Source: Bacillus sp. F19 (GTDB lineage Bacteria; Bacillota; Bacilli; Bacillales; Bacillaceae). From it: a stretch of DNA of 64,000 nt. Shown here one piece after another: positions 1 through 9,002 of this stretch (its first letter is position 1; each line of letters opens with the position of its first letter). The notes below the pieces were generated by a model. That model saw only the letters and a program-made list of their open reading frames with translations. It was not told where the DNA came from and searched no databases. A program made the translations under genes and the position numbers. The stretch covers positions 1,576,001-1,640,000 of the forward strand of contig CP085710.1 in NCBI GenBank assembly GCA_023823795.1. The letters are read 5' to 3'.

Positions 1-1317
1 CAAACATGGTTAAAGGACTTGGAAGGAAACTATGGCATCCCATACTCTTATACGGACAATCCTTGGGAACTTGTGAAGAAATCTAAAATAAAGGACTATA
101 TTCTATTTAAAAAAGGAGATGATTCGATCAATTCCGCAACAAGTTTAGCTGGGGTGACCGGAGCTATTGCGGTTGAGGAAAGTCTTGTGAGCAAAGCAGA
201 ATTTTATGGTTTAAAAGAAAAAATGGATGTGAGAGGCAAAGATGAAAAATGGGTAAAGGATCATTATTGGCCTCAATTTAAGAAGGATAAAATTGTTGAA
301 CAAAAAGAGGATTTTGCCTTTCAATTAAGAGATTTTGCAGTAAAAGAAAAGTCGATGATTTTTTATGACGGAAACTCGCCTTTCCGTTCTGAGTTAATGG
401 AGGGACTTAAAAAAGATTCAACAGCATTTGGATGGGGAGATGCATCCTCAGGGGAAGATCAATTTATATCTCCATCATCAAAAGCCGGTGTATTTACGAT
501 TCCTTCTGACCATGCTTCTAATCTATCGATATTATCAACTATTAAAACCGGACCTCTTAAGCAGAAAACAGCCGATACAAAGCGGGAGGCAAACAAAAAC
601 ACCCATTATGTTACATTTTTGATGACAGATGGAGATAATGTCCAGTGGCTTCTCGGTGATTTTCAATCAGACAACAGGTGGTATTCGAGCAAAGAAAGAG
701 GCACCTTCAATATGGGCTGGGGAATATCCCCGCTGCTTTCTGAACTCGCTCCTTCCGTTATGAACTGGTATTATGAAAGCGCTTCACAAGGAGAGCACTC
801 TGATCAATTTGTAGTCGGACCATCTGGTACAGGCTATATGTATCCGAGTCAATATCCAGAGAAGGAATTAAATAAGCATGTAAAAAAGCTAAATCAATAT
901 ATGGGTAAAACAGATCTGCACATTGCACAAATTATTGATTTCAACTCACTGGAAAATAAATCTCTTTGGAACAAATATACCTCGCAGAAGAACATAGACG
1001 CCTTGTTTTACCTTGAATATTCAAGGTATGACACCCATAAAGGGAAAATTGTCTGGTCAAACGATAAGCCGATCATATCTGCTAGAGAAATGTTATGGAG
1101 CGGACTTGTTGGTGCAGACGAACAAAGTGTCATAGAAAGCATTAATTCAGCACCGCGAAACCCTGAAAGTGAACAAGGCTACACACTCGTTTTGGTACAT
1201 GCATGGAGCAAGTCGCTTTCCGATGTGAAAACCGTAGTGGAACAGCTCGATTCAGATGTAGAGGTCGTGACACCAGAGGATTTTTCGTCCCTCATTAAAG
1301 AGAATGTAACCCATTAA
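1..1317 (+). CDS. GxGYxYP-family putative glycoside hydrolase, 5'-truncated by window edge
   Basis: The frame is open from the first base with no stop, so the true start lies outside the window; 438 codons are visible. The signature GPSGTGYMYP sits near bases 811-845, which is the G-x-G-Y-x-Y-P motif naming a family of putative carbohydrate-active proteins (GxGYxYP domain). TDGDN followed by Trp-rich residues around 625-660 is also typical of this group. The protein is probably secreted or cell-wall directed in the family, but the signal region is not visible here. Substrate is unknown. It ends in front of a clear terminator, so it closes a transcription unit coming from upstream. Confidence 0.75.
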   Translation, partial: QTWLKDLEGNYGIPYSYTDNPWELVKKSKIKDYILFKKGDDSINSATSLAGVTGAIAVEESLVSKAEFYGLKEKMDVRGKDEKWVKDHYWPQFKKDKIVEQKEDFAFQLRDFAVKEKSMIFYDGNSPFRSELMEGLKKDSTAFGWGDASSGEDQFISPSSKAGVFTIPSDHASNLSILSTIKTGPLKQKTADTKREANKNTHYVTFLMTDGDNVQWLLGDFQSDNRWYSSKERGTFNMGWGISPLLSELAPSVMNWYYESASQGEHSDQFVVGPSGTGYMYPSQYPEKELNKHVKKLNQYMGKTDLHIAQIIDFNSLENKSLWNKYTSQKNIDALFYLEYSRYDTHKGKIVWSNDKPIISAREMLWSGLVGADEQSVIESINSAPRNPESEQGYTLVLVHAWSKSLSDVKTVVEQLDSDVEVVTPEDFSSLIKENVTH

Positions 1318-1324
1318 CATATGG

Positions 1325-1354
1325 AAGGTGCCGATAAACACGGCACCTTTCTTT
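1325..1354 (+). terminator. Rho-independent terminator
   Basis: AAGGTGCCG pairs perfectly with CGGCACCTT across a 7-nt loop and is followed by TTCTTT. It ends the GxGYxYP gene. Confidence 0.8.
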
Positions 1355-1507
1355 AAATTTTTGTTCGTTTCTTTCCCAATCTATTCAGTATGAGTCTTTC
1401 ATAAATCCATCTCTTAATAAAAACTCAAGAAGTATGAGCCTTCTTATGCAGTCCCTTGAATTCGGTACTGAGGAATTGATTTAAATATCGCGGGATTTCC
1501 TTTTACT

Positions 1508-1642
1508 TTAATACTCAATTTCTTCGTAATCTTTAGGCTGAGGGAGCGGCTGCCCGTTTTCGCTGATAGAAATATCATTAATTGTTTGCAGCTCCTCTTG
1601 CCTTGTTGCACGGTCCTTTTCATTTTGCTTTTCTTTTTTCAT
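1508..1642 (-). CDS. Small hydrophilic protein, 44 aa
   Basis: An ATG preceded by GGAAGGGG at good spacing opens a 44-codon frame ending in TAA. The product begins MKKEKQNEKDRATRQEE and ends DYEEIEY. It is highly charged, lacks Cys and membrane segments, and has a Pro-Gln-rich stretch near residues 32-37. It resembles in style the many tiny hydrophilic proteins of Bacillus spores and stress regulons, but I do not recognise a family. It stands alone between a plus-strand terminator and intergenic sequence. Codon use is gene-like (GAA, AAA, CAG), which together with the strong ribosome binding site supports it being real. Confidence 0.55.
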   Translation of the reverse strand: MKKEKQNEKDRATRQEELQTINDISISENGQPLPQPKDYEEIEY

Positions 1643-1695
1643 CGTGATTAACCCCTTCCAATTATTCTAAAAATTAATATGCACAACTAGGGGTT

Positions 1696-1779
1696 TCACC
1701 ATGCATTTAAGAAAAATGCTGCCAAATCTTCAATCGGCTGAATCATTTTTCTATCATAAAATGCCAAGAAAAAAAGCAT
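1696..1779 (-). CDS. Possible 27-aa small peptide
   Basis: ATG at 1779 is preceded by GAAGGAGGAGCCA, an excellent ribosome binding site. The frame gives a 27-residue hydrophobic-aromatic peptide starting MLFFLAFYDRK and ending in TGA. No family is recognised and no terminator follows directly, so this may be a chance pairing of a Shine-Dalgarno sequence with a short frame. The rest of the 410-base gap between 1643 and 2052 shows no other gene. Confidence 0.25.
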   Translation of the reverse strand: MLFFLAFYDRKMIQPIEDLAAFFLNAW

Positions 1780-2052
1780 TGGCTCCTCCTTCGCCAAATA
1801 CCATGACAGCCACTCTTGCTATCCAGCCTATTTATATTTTAACTGCATTTTATTAATAAATCGGACAGTCTTTATTAAGAAAGGTTATTAAAGGCTCTGT
1901 TAAGGAATGTTGAATATTTCAATCCTTGAAAAGGGCAGCTCTTCTTTTTTAATTTAAGAATCTAGACAGACTGGTTGGGAAAAGTGTATAAACAACAATT
2001 TAAAGTTCATTCTATATACATAATAAGAGAACAATAAAAAGGAGATTACATC

Positions 2053-2280
2053 GTGAATCTATATGAAATAAATAACATGATTATTGATGACGGGTTTAAT
2101 GGCGAAGAATCGGTGACAGCTGATTTTACTCACAATAATAAAGAATATAGTGTTACTTTTAAAAAAGCAGACCTTGAAATAATTAATTCCTGGGTTTTCG
2201 AGGATGGCACATCTATTCCAGCAAATTTATCAGACAATATGATTGAATCACTAAGAGAAGATGTTAAAAAGAGGATCTAG
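2053..2280 (+). CDS. Conserved-looking small hypothetical protein, 75 aa
   Basis: A GTG start is set by AAAAGGAGATTACATC immediately upstream. The 75-residue product (MNLYEINNMIIDDGF...) is acidic, without signal peptide or membrane segment. Its alternating polar and hydrophobic pattern (TADFTHNNKEYSVTFKKADLEIINSWVFEDG) suggests a small beta-rich fold ending in a helix. I do not recognise the family. It is monocistronic: the stop codon overlaps the first arm of its own terminator. Confidence 0.6.
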   Translation: MNLYEINNMIIDDGFNGEESVTADFTHNNKEYSVTFKKADLEIINSWVFEDGTSIPANLSDNMIESLREDVKKRI

Positions 2281-2302
2281 TCACATGTACTGGATCTTTT
2301 TT
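2274..2302 (+). terminator. Rho-independent terminator overlapping the stop codon
   Basis: GATCTAG pairs with CTGGATC (one G-U pair) around a 9-nt loop and runs into TTTTTTAT. The 3' arm of the gene, including TAG, forms the left arm. Confidence 0.6.
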
Positions 2303-2630
2303 ATATTGGTCCGGAAAAGAACTATTTTTGATTTTTCTAATACTATGGTGATTAGTACTGATGTCAATTTGGATATGATCAACTGTCATTTTTTGAGAAT
2401 GTTACATGGCGATAGCCAGAATTGATTTTTGCTGTTTAAACATGTTTCTATCCCAAATACAACTATGAGTTCGAGCTGCCATCTGAAGAGCAATGGCTGG
2501 TTCACGAATCATGTTTGAAAAATTGATTCATCTTATTACATTGGGTGAAATGAATCATTTGAACATTGTGAACAGGGATTTTCAAATAGAATCTTGAAGG
2601 TAAGAGTATGAAAATTTATCTTGGTGGGGT
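2303..2630. other. Gene-free interval
   Basis: No supported gene. One frame at about 2455-2510 reads like a protein fragment (YEFELPSEEQWLVHES) but is cut by a stop, and a 28-codon ATG frame follows without a ribosome binding site. It may be a decayed gene; I could not name it. Confidence 0.3.
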
Positions 2631-2638
2631 GACAGCTA

Positions 2639-3559
2639 ATGAAGGCAGATGCCGTATTTGAAGGCGGTGGAGTGAGGGGAATTGCTTTCACGGGGGCTAT
2701 CCAGGCGATGGAGGAAGAACAGGTAGAGTGGGAAAGGCTTGCCGGTACCTCGGCAGGAGCCGTAATCGCATCACTTCTGGCATGCGGCTATAAGAGCTAT
2801 GAAATTCGTGATTTGCTGAAAGAAATGGATGTCTCAAAATTTAGAGGAAAATCATTTCTGAACTATATTCCGATTGTCGGAAGCCTGTTTGAGCTTATGA
2901 TTCATTTAGGATTTTACAAGAATGATTATTTGGAAAAATGGGTGGACTCGCTTCTTGCCGCAAAAGGCATCAGGACATTTGCTGATTTGCCTGAAAATAA
3001 ATTGAAGATTATTGCTTCTGATGTATCAAATGGTGAAATTCTCATATTACCTGACGATTTAACAAAGTACAGCATGATCCGAAGCGACTTGAAAATATCA
3101 ACCGCTGTCATGATGAGTGCATCCCTTCCGTTTTTTTTTCGGCCCGTCATATGGAAATCAAAATCGAGACATAAATCTTATATTTTAGATGGCGGGCTGC
3201 TCAGCAACTTTCCCATTTGGATTTTTGATTCAAAAGATGAACCCCGCTTTCCGACGTTTGGCTTTCGGTTTGTGAAGGATGAGATTAAGATGGGTGCGGT
3301 GATTCCGACACCTGTTCATCTATTTAAAAATATTATTAAAACAATGCTACAGGCCCATGATCTCAGACATTTGACAGAAGAAACTAAGGGAAGGACGATT
3401 CAAATTCCAACAGGAGGCATTGCCGCAACAGATTTTGAGCTGAAAGATGAAGAAATAGATTTTCTTTATGAATCTGGATATTCATCAGCAAAGGCGTTTT
3501 TAGAAGATTGGAATTTTGAGAAATATAAAGAATTACGAAAAAAAAATAAAAAAGATTAG
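2639..3559 (+). CDS. Patatin-like phospholipase family protein
   Basis: The 306-residue protein carries the full patatin signature. An oxyanion loop FEGGGVRG lies at residues 7-14, the nucleophile elbow G-T-S-A-G at 36-40 makes Ser38 the catalytic serine, and D-G-G at 184-186 supplies the catalytic aspartate. The family hydrolyses acyl chains from (phospho)lipids through this Ser-Asp dyad. There is no signal peptide, so it acts in the cytoplasm or at the inner membrane face. GGTGGGG lies ahead of the ATG. The next gene starts 35 bp downstream with its own ribosome binding site and no terminator between, so the two may be co-transcribed. The natural substrate is not deducible. Confidence 0.88.
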   Translation: MKADAVFEGGGVRGIAFTGAIQAMEEEQVEWERLAGTSAGAVIASLLACGYKSYEIRDLLKEMDVSKFRGKSFLNYIPIVGSLFELMIHLGFYKNDYLEKWVDSLLAAKGIRTFADLPENKLKIIASDVSNGEILILPDDLTKYSMIRSDLKISTAVMMSASLPFFFRPVIWKSKSRHKSYILDGGLLSNFPIWIFDSKDEPRFPTFGFRFVKDEIKMGAVIPTPVHLFKNIIKTMLQAHDLRHLTEETKGRTIQIPTGGIAATDFELKDEEIDFLYESGYSSAKAFLEDWNFEKYKELRKKNKKD

Positions 3560-3594
3560 ACCAAAGATTCATAATAGAAAAGAGGAGGCAGTCC

Positions 3595-5223
3595 ATGAAA
3601 AAGGTTCTTAAGAAAAGCTCAATTCCAGTATTACTGACAGCCAGTTTTTTATTAGCCCCTGCAGTCAGTGCCGAAACACCTTACTACGGGAAAGATTACA
3701 GCCAGCCTGAACAGGTGCGGCCTCTGTTTCCTGAGGTAGAGGCAACGGATGGAACACCTGCATTTGTGAAAGATGAAGAAGCATTTACAACTCAGGAGGA
3801 AATGCTTGCTTACATAGAAGAGCTGAAAGGGAAGAGTCCATACGTTTCAGTGAAAAACATCGGCACTTCACAAAATGGCCTTGAAATACCGGCCCTCTAT
3901 TTTACTAAAGATCAAAAAATCAAACCTAGTGATTTATCAGAAAAACCAACTGTGTGGATTCAAAGTCAGATTCACGGCAACGAGCCGGCAAGCGGAGAGT
4001 CGATTTTGGCGATTGCGAGCCGATTGACAGGTGATTTGGGAGACGAGGTATTAGATAAAATTAACGTCATTGTCGTTCCGCGAGTGAATCCGGATGGCTC
4101 GTACAATTTCAAACGTCAGCTGCAAAACGGACTTGATGGAAACCGGGACCATGTAAAGCTTGATTCTCCAGAGGTACAGGCAATTCATCATGAATTTAAC
4201 AAATTTACGCCTGAAGTTGTGATTGATGCGCATGAATACTCCCCGTATACGAGTTCATTTGATCAATTCGGCGAGGATGGGCTGCTAAAGTATCATGATA
4301 TCCTCCTATTATCGGGAAGAAACTTAAACATTCCTGAAAAAATCCGCGCAATGTCCGACAGCCTGTATGTAGATCCGACTTTAAATACTTTAGAAGACAA
4401 GGGCTTTACAGGTGACCGCTATTATACAACTGGGGTAACAAACGGGGAAATCGACATTCTTGAAGGGGGAACTGAACCCCGCATTGGACGGAACTCGTTT
4501 GGCCTGCAGACATCGTTTTCATTTTTAGTTGAGAGCCGCGGAATTGCCATTGGGAGAGAAGATTTTGGCCGCCGTGTTGCCGCTCAAATCGCGACCCACG
4601 AGCATATTTTAAGGCAGACCGCAGAGAATGCGAAAAAGGTAAAAACGACAGTTGCCCTAGAACGGGCAAAGCTTGTTAGAAAAGGGCTGCTTCCTAATGA
4701 TAAAGATCCAATCATCGTAAACAGCGAAGCAGCTGAGCTTGAAAATCAAACACTTGAAATGATTGATATTGCTTCAGGTACTGTAAAAGATATTCCAGTG
4801 AACTATTTCAGCGCAACAGAAGCAGAACCGACGTTAACGAGAGAACGACCGACAGCTTATGTGCTGAAGCCTGAACAGGCAGAAATTGCTGCCAAGCTTC
4901 AGAATCAGGGATTGAAAGGGTTCCAGCTGCCAAAGCAAATGAAGCTTTCAGTTGAAGCCTACGATGTAACAAGCAAAGAAAACACGGAGAAGTATGAGGA
5001 CAAACAGCTTGTAGAAGTACAAATAGAGCTTAAAAAGAAAGAGATCGTGTTCCCGAAAGGCACATATGTATTCTTATCTGCACAGCCTGAAAACAACTTG
5101 CTGTCACTCTCTTTAGAGCCGGAATCGATTGACAGCTATGTCACATTTGGATACATTCCTTCTGAAGTTGGAAAAGAGCTGCCGGTTTACAGGTTTATGT
5201 TTGACGGGAAGAAGCTGAAATAA
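3595..5223 (+). CDS. Secreted M14-family zinc metallocarboxypeptidase
   Basis: A 542-residue exported peptidase. A Lys-rich n-region and hydrophobic core end in AVSA-E, so residues 1-26 form a signal peptide. The M14 zinc ligands are seen as HGNEP (His127, Glu130) and IDAHEY (His213). NPDGSYNFKR and GNRDH contribute the usual substrate-binding Asn and Arg, and Glu313 in FLVESRG is the likely general base. The family removes C-terminal residues from peptides or cleaves gamma-D-glutamyl bonds in wall peptides; which applies here is unknown. About 200 residues follow the catalytic core and probably form a beta accessory domain. AGAGGAGG precedes the ATG. It ends at a bidirectional terminator facing nupC. 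Confidence 0.88.
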   Translation: MKKVLKKSSIPVLLTASFLLAPAVSAETPYYGKDYSQPEQVRPLFPEVEATDGTPAFVKDEEAFTTQEEMLAYIEELKGKSPYVSVKNIGTSQNGLEIPALYFTKDQKIKPSDLSEKPTVWIQSQIHGNEPASGESILAIASRLTGDLGDEVLDKINVIVVPRVNPDGSYNFKRQLQNGLDGNRDHVKLDSPEVQAIHHEFNKFTPEVVIDAHEYSPYTSSFDQFGEDGLLKYHDILLLSGRNLNIPEKIRAMSDSLYVDPTLNTLEDKGFTGDRYYTTGVTNGEIDILEGGTEPRIGRNSFGLQTSFSFLVESRGIAIGREDFGRRVAAQIATHEHILRQTAENAKKVKTTVALERAKLVRKGLLPNDKDPIIVNSEAAELENQTLEMIDIASGTVKDIPVNYFSATEAEPTLTRERPTAYVLKPEQAEIAAKLQNQGLKGFQLPKQMKLSVEAYDVTSKENTEKYEDKQLVEVQIELKKKEIVFPKGTYVFLSAQPENNLLSLSLEPESIDSYVTFGYIPSEVGKELPVYRFMFDGKKLK

Positions 5224-5234
5224 GGGGATAAACA

Positions 5235-5273
5235 AAAAAAGCAGCGGGAGAAACATTCCCGGCTGCTTTTTCT
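5235..5273. terminator. Bidirectional terminator between convergent genes
   Basis: AAAAAAAGCAGC with GGGA pairs with TCCC and GGCTGCTTTTTC. A-run and T-run on both flanks let it serve the M14 gene (+) and nupC (-). Confidence 0.85.
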
Positions 5274-6451
5274 TATAGTACGATACTAACAATGATCGCA
5301 GATAAAATACTTACAAGTGTAGCACCGTATAGCAGTTTCAATCCAAAGCGGGCAACAACGTTCCCTTGTTTTTCATGAAGTCCTTTAACAGCACCTGAAA
5401 TGATTCCGATAGAGGAGAAGTTCGCGAAGGATACTAGGAACACAGAGATAATTCCAAGTGTGCGTTCGCTGAAGTTCTCAGATACTTTTGCCAAATCTAT
5501 CATCGCAACGAATTCGTTTGTCACTAATTTAGTAGCCATAATTCCTCCGGCAGCAACTGCTTCACTCATAGGAACACCCATAATGAACGCAACCGGTGCA
5601 AAAATGTAGCCCAAGATTCCCTGGAATGAAATGCCGAAAATCATATCAAAAATATTGTTTACAGCAGCAATTAAGGCAACGAAACCGATAAGCATTGCAC
5701 CTACGATAATTGCTACTTTAAATCCGTCCATGATATATTCGCCAAGCATTTCGAAGAAGGATTGCTTTTCTTCTTGAATCACCAAGATATCTTCTTCATC
5801 TGTAACTGTATAAGGATTGATAATCGATGCGATAATAAATCCGCCGAACAGGTTGATGACGATTGCCGTTACAACATATCTTGGCTCGATCATAGTCATG
5901 TAAGCACCAACGATAGACATGGATACGGTTGACATAGCGGATGCACAAAGCGTGTAAAGACGCTGTGATGTTAATTGGCCCAGCTGTTTTTTTACGGTGA
6001 TGAATACTTCAGATTGTCCAACAATGGCAGATGCAACAGCGTTATAAGATTCTAATTTGCCCATTCCATTGATCTTGCTTAGAACAAGTCCGATTCCTTT
6101 CATGATAAAAGGAAGAATTTTAAGGTATTGGAAAACACCAATAAGTGCTGAGATAAAGACGACTGGAAGTAAAACATTCAAGAAGAACGGAGCTTGTCCA
6201 TCATTGGCAATTCCGCCGAAAACAAAGGAGATCCCTTCGTTTGCATATCCTAATAATTTTCCGAAACCATTCGCAATAGCTGTGATCATGACAAGGCCAA
6301 ATTTAGTATTCAGCAGCAGGAAAGTTAACAGAATTTGAATCACAATCATAAGAGCTACAGGTTTGAATTTAATTTTTTTGCGGTCGCTGCTTGCAACCCA
6401 TGCTAATCCTAGTACGAGTGCAAGACCGAGTAGGGCTATTAGGTATTTCAT
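5273..6451 (-). CDS. nupC: NupC-type concentrative nucleoside transporter (CNT family)
   Basis: The 392-residue protein is hydrophobic throughout and matches the CNT layout: an N-terminal membrane segment with a basic stretch ([10 protein letters not shown]), a gate domain, a nucleoside-recognition core containing [12 protein letters not shown] near residues 140-150, and a C-terminal part with [11 protein letters not shown]. These H+ or Na+ symporters import pyrimidine and some purine nucleosides. CAGAGGTGAAG sets the ATG. A cre-like site 48 bp upstream suggests CcpA repression, as is known for nupC of B. subtilis. It appears monocistronic. Several CNT paralogues exist in Bacillus, so the exact orthologue (NupC or NupG) is uncertain. 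Confidence 0.88.
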   Translation of the reverse strand: MKYLIALLGLALVLGLAWVASSDRKKIKFKPVALMIVIQILLTFLLLNTKFGLVMITAIANGFGKLLGYANEGISFVFGGIANDGQAPFFLNVLLPVVFISALIGVFQYLKILPFIMKGIGLVLSKINGMGKLESYNAVASAIVGQSEVFITVKKQLGQLTSQRLYTLCASAMSTVSMSIVGAYMTMIEPRYVVTAIVINLFGGFIIASIINPYTVTDEEDILVIQEEKQSFFEMLGEYIMDGFKVAIIVGAMLIGFVALIAAVNNIFDMIFGISFQGILGYIFAPVAFIMGVPMSEAVAAGGIMATKLVTNEFVAMIDLAKVSENFSERTLGIISVFLVSFANFSSIGIISGAVKGLHEKQGNVVARFGLKLLYGATLVSILSAIIVSIVL

Positions 6452-6498
6452 TTTTCTTCACCTCTGAGATATATTTAAAAGCATTTTTGAAAAGAATC

Positions 6499-6512
6499 TG
6501 TATACGCTTTCA
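6499..6512 (-). promoter_or_regulatory. Candidate cre (CcpA) site upstream of nupC
   Basis: Read on the minus strand, TGAAAGCGTATACA matches the consensus TGWAANCGNTNWCA at 13 of 14 positions. It lies 48 bp before the nupC start, where CcpA would interfere with initiation or elongation. Confidence 0.55.
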
Positions 6513-6521
6513 TCTAATTCC

Positions 6522-6561
6522 AAAAAAGATAGTCAGCGTCATCTGATGTCTGACCTCTGAC
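6522..6561 (-). terminator. Terminator of the yczE-like gene
   Basis: On the minus strand GTCAG-AG-GTCA pairs with TGAC-G-CTGAC around a short loop and is followed by TATCTTTTTT. Confidence 0.5.
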
Positions 6562-6621
6562 GTATTCAACTATAATAGATTTATAGGAACAAATCAACTC
6601 ATATTTAAAAAGAATTTCGTT

Positions 6622-7239
6622 TTATTTATAAGATAGTTTGCGACTCATTTTAAATAATAAACCTTCAAATTTAGGGTAAAAATACTGAACAACAAACCCT
6701 AATGTAAGCGTGACGATAAATGTCCCGATTCCTATAGCACCTTGAAAAATAAAAGCAAGAAGAAGTGCAAATGCTTCACTGATGATTCTTGAGTTTCTTA
6801 AGTTCAAGCCAAAACGTGTATGAATGGCTACCATCAATGTGTCCATCGGGCTTGCAGGAAATTTAGCCTGCAGATAAATGGCTACTCCGACACCCATTGA
6901 AAGAATGCCGGCGATAAGGGATGAAGCCTGGAAAAACAGAACAGTTGGTGAATAATGCTTAAAAACAACCAATAGCCAGAAATCAATCAGTGCTCCAATT
7001 AAAAGAATACTTGCTGCTGCTAGTAGTTCTGGCTTTTTCTTCAGCAAGAATGCATTTATAAAAATTAAAGCGATTCCATTAATGAAAATACATGTTCCGA
7101 CTGTCAGGCCAAACATGTTTGATTCACCTACAGCCAGTGCATCCCAAGAGGAAGCGCCTAAACCTGATTTAATAATCAATGCTACACCTAATGTTAAAAT
7201 CAATAATCCTGTGATGAAAAATAAAGCTCTTTCTTTCAC
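6622..7239 (-). CDS. YczE/YyaS-like integral membrane protein
   Basis: GTG at 7239 is preferred because GAGAGGGG lies 8 nt upstream; a longer frame reaching 7344 has no ribosome binding site at its first ATG. The 205-residue product has about five membrane segments and the family pattern GLGASSWDAL after TM1 and KFPASPMDTL in the middle, which mark the two internal repeats of the YczE/YitT-like membrane proteins. Transport function is presumed but the substrate is unknown; in B. subtilis yczE affects surfactin and bacillaene production. It is monocistronic with its own terminator. Confidence 0.75.
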   Translation of the reverse strand: MKERALFFITGLLILTLGVALIIKSGLGASSWDALAVGESNMFGLTVGTCIFINGIALIFINAFLLKKKPELLAAASILLIGALIDFWLLVVFKHYSPTVLFFQASSLIAGILSMGVGVAIYLQAKFPASPMDTLMVAIHTRFGLNLRNSRIISEAFALLLAFIFQGAIGIGTFIVTLTLGFVVQYFYPKFEGLLFKMSRKLSYK

Positions 7240-7363
7240 TTGAAAATCCCCTCTCATGCTGGCATCTATTGTAAGTATTTGGATGTTAGTCATCAGACCT
7301 CTTTGAACCGTTTTCATCATACTCAATTTTGCCTGCAAAATCAATATGAAATTTATTGTAAAG

Positions 7364-7402
7364 AGAACAAAAAAAGACGCGAGATCCTAAAATCTCACGT
7401 CA
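7364..7402 (-). terminator. Terminator of the amino-acid ABC operon
   Basis: On the minus strand GACGTGAGAT pairs with ATCTCGCGTC (one mismatch) and is followed by TTTTTTTG. It lies about 145 bp past the ATPase gene, beyond a dispersed repeat. Confidence 0.6.
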
Positions 7403-7465
7403 AGTCTGCCTGTTTAGGTAATTATAAAAGTCAAAAATGTAGTGGGTAAAAAAATAAAATCAACT

Positions 7466-7542
7466 GCGTCAGCTCCAGCGCCGAGATCCTCAGTCAGGTC
7501 GGATTGGCCTGTTGAATCTGACCAAGGCGCCTAAAGCTTTTG
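7466..7542. repeat. Dispersed intergenic repeat, copy 1 (short form)
   Basis: Architecture shared with copies near 26.8, 27.0 and 29.5 kb: an opening CAGCTCCAGCGCC, an internal part with GTCAG and GTTGAATCTGAC, and a closing GGCGCCT ending in CTTTT. AGCGCC and GGCGCCT form terminal inverted arms. Confidence 0.5.
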
Positions 7543-7545
7543 TTA

Positions 7546-8289
7546 TTAATTCAGCTGTGTCGTTTTAAGAAATTCTTTCGTACGTTCTTCTTGAGGATTC
7601 GTAAAAAAGTCATCTGGGTGACCTCTCTCAACAATTCGTCCTTCGTTCATATAAACAATCCAATCGGCCACTTCACGCGCAAATTGCATTTCATGGGTCA
7701 CGACAACCATCGTCATTCCCTCTACAGCAAGCTCCTTCATGGTAGCTAGAACTTCACCCACAAGCTCCGGATCAAGAGCTGACGTTGGTTCATCAAAAAG
7801 CATAATTTCAGGCTTCATCGCAAGGGCGCGGGCAATGGCCACACGCTGCTTCTGACCGCCGGAGAGCTTATTGGGATACACATCGGCTTTGTCAGAAAGA
7901 CCTACTTTTTCAAGCAGGGCGCGAGCTTCAGAGGCTGCCTGCTCTTTCTTCATTTTTTTCACCATTAACGGTGCTTCCATAATATTTTCGATCACCTTTT
8001 TGTGAGGAAATAATTGAAAATGCTGAAACACCATTCCGACTTTTTGACGAACCTCATTGATATCATGTGTCCCTTGAGTGATTTCCTCGCCATTAATGAT
8101 GATTTTTCCATTGTCTTTTTTCTCAAGAAAGTTCAGGCATCTGAGCAGGGTGCTTTTTCCCGATCCGCTTGAGCCGATTAGACAGACAACATCGCTCTCA
8201 TTTACTTTCAAATCAATATCTTTTAATACGTGCAGGTCACCGAATGATTTATTCAGCTTTTCAACCTTAATCATTTCTTTCGTTTCCAA
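7546..8289 (-). CDS. Polar amino-acid ABC transporter, ATP-binding protein (GlnQ/TcyC type)
   Basis: A 247-residue ATPase with Walker [10 protein letters not shown] (near residue 40), [15 protein letters not shown] signature, Walker [15 protein letters not shown] and the H-loop VVTHEM. This is the polar amino-acid uptake class; it energises import through the permease and binding protein encoded upstream. The start is read as TTG 10 nt after AGGAGG; an ATG 15 nt later is the alternative. It is the last gene of a three-gene operon (binding protein, permease, ATPase) with gaps of 14 and 21 bp. The ligand (glutamine, arginine, cystine or other) cannot be told from sequence alone. Confidence 0.9.
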   Translation of the reverse strand: METKEMIKVEKLNKSFGDLHVLKDIDLKVNESDVVCLIGSSGSGKSTLLRCLNFLEKKDNGKIIINGEEITQGTHDINEVRQKVGMVFQHFQLFPHKKVIENIMEAPLMVKKMKKEQAASEARALLEKVGLSDKADVYPNKLSGGQKQRVAIARALAMKPEIMLFDEPTSALDPELVGEVLATMKELAVEGMTMVVVTHEMQFAREVADWIVYMNEGRIVERGHPDDFFTNPQEERTKEFLKTTQLN

Positions 8290-8303
8290 AAATCATTACC
8301 TCC

Positions 8304-8981
8304 TTAGCGGTCGCTGATCGACATTTTCTTTTCAAGACCATTAACGATAAGTGTTAAAATGGCCACTAAAATTAAGTAATAAACGGCAACAATTAATAAG
8401 AATGTCATTTCATCAAAGTTATTTGAACCGAGTGTGGTCGCCACATTAAAGAGCTCGTTTATAGAAATAAAGGCTGCAAGTGATGAATCCTTCAGCCCGA
8501 TAATCATCTGGTTTCCAAGCGGTGGAAGAGCGCGCCTGAAAGCCTGGGGCATAATGATCCGTCTCATTGTAAGGCCTCTTGTCATGCCAAGAGAGCGGCC
8601 TGCTTCCATCTGTCCTTTATCAATGGACTGAATGGTTCCGCGAAATATTTCGGCAATATAGGCTCCATTATGAAAAGCAAGTGCAAGTGAGGCAGCCCAG
8701 AAATCAGGAATTAGAAAGAGTCCGCTGAAGCCGAAGTACAAGATGAAAATCTGTACAATCAATGGCGTCCCGCGAACTAAATAAATGTAAGCATCCGAGA
8801 TCATGCCAAGGACTTTTAGTTTCGAAATTTTTAATAGGGCAAAAAAGAGGCCGATAACAATACCGATTAATATTGAAACAACCGTTAACTGCAGGGTAAT
8901 GAGCATCGCATCCAAAAAGACGCCTCTGTTCGCAATTAACGAATCGAAAAAATGTGAAAAACTAGGCAAAATGAACAACAT
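8304..8981 (-). CDS. Polar amino-acid ABC transporter, permease
   Basis: A 225-residue His/Glu/Gln/Arg-type permease with about five membrane segments. The EAA loop contacting the ATPase is seen as EAGRSLGMTRGLTMRRIIMPQA near residues 141-162, and VRGTPLIVQIFILYFG near residue 70 is the usual N-terminal hallmark. It forms a homodimeric pore for the operon's amino acid. The first ATG has AAAGG almost abutting it, so a TTG codon shortly downstream could be the real start; this changes only the first few residues. Confidence 0.88.
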   Translation of the reverse strand: MLFILPSFSHFFDSLIANRGVFLDAMLITLQLTVVSILIGIVIGLFFALLKISKLKVLGMISDAYIYLVRGTPLIVQIFILYFGFSGLFLIPDFWAASLALAFHNGAYIAEIFRGTIQSIDKGQMEAGRSLGMTRGLTMRRIIMPQAFRRALPPLGNQMIIGLKDSSLAAFISINELFNVATTLGSNNFDEMTFLLIVAVYYLILVAILTLIVNGLEKKMSISDR

Positions 8982-9002
8982 CCTTTCTGTGCAATTGGTG
9001 GG

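Noticed and set aside
2509-2595. 28-codon ATG frame ending IVNRDFQIES
   Set aside because: No ribosome binding site and no known family; might be part of a decayed gene but cannot be supported.
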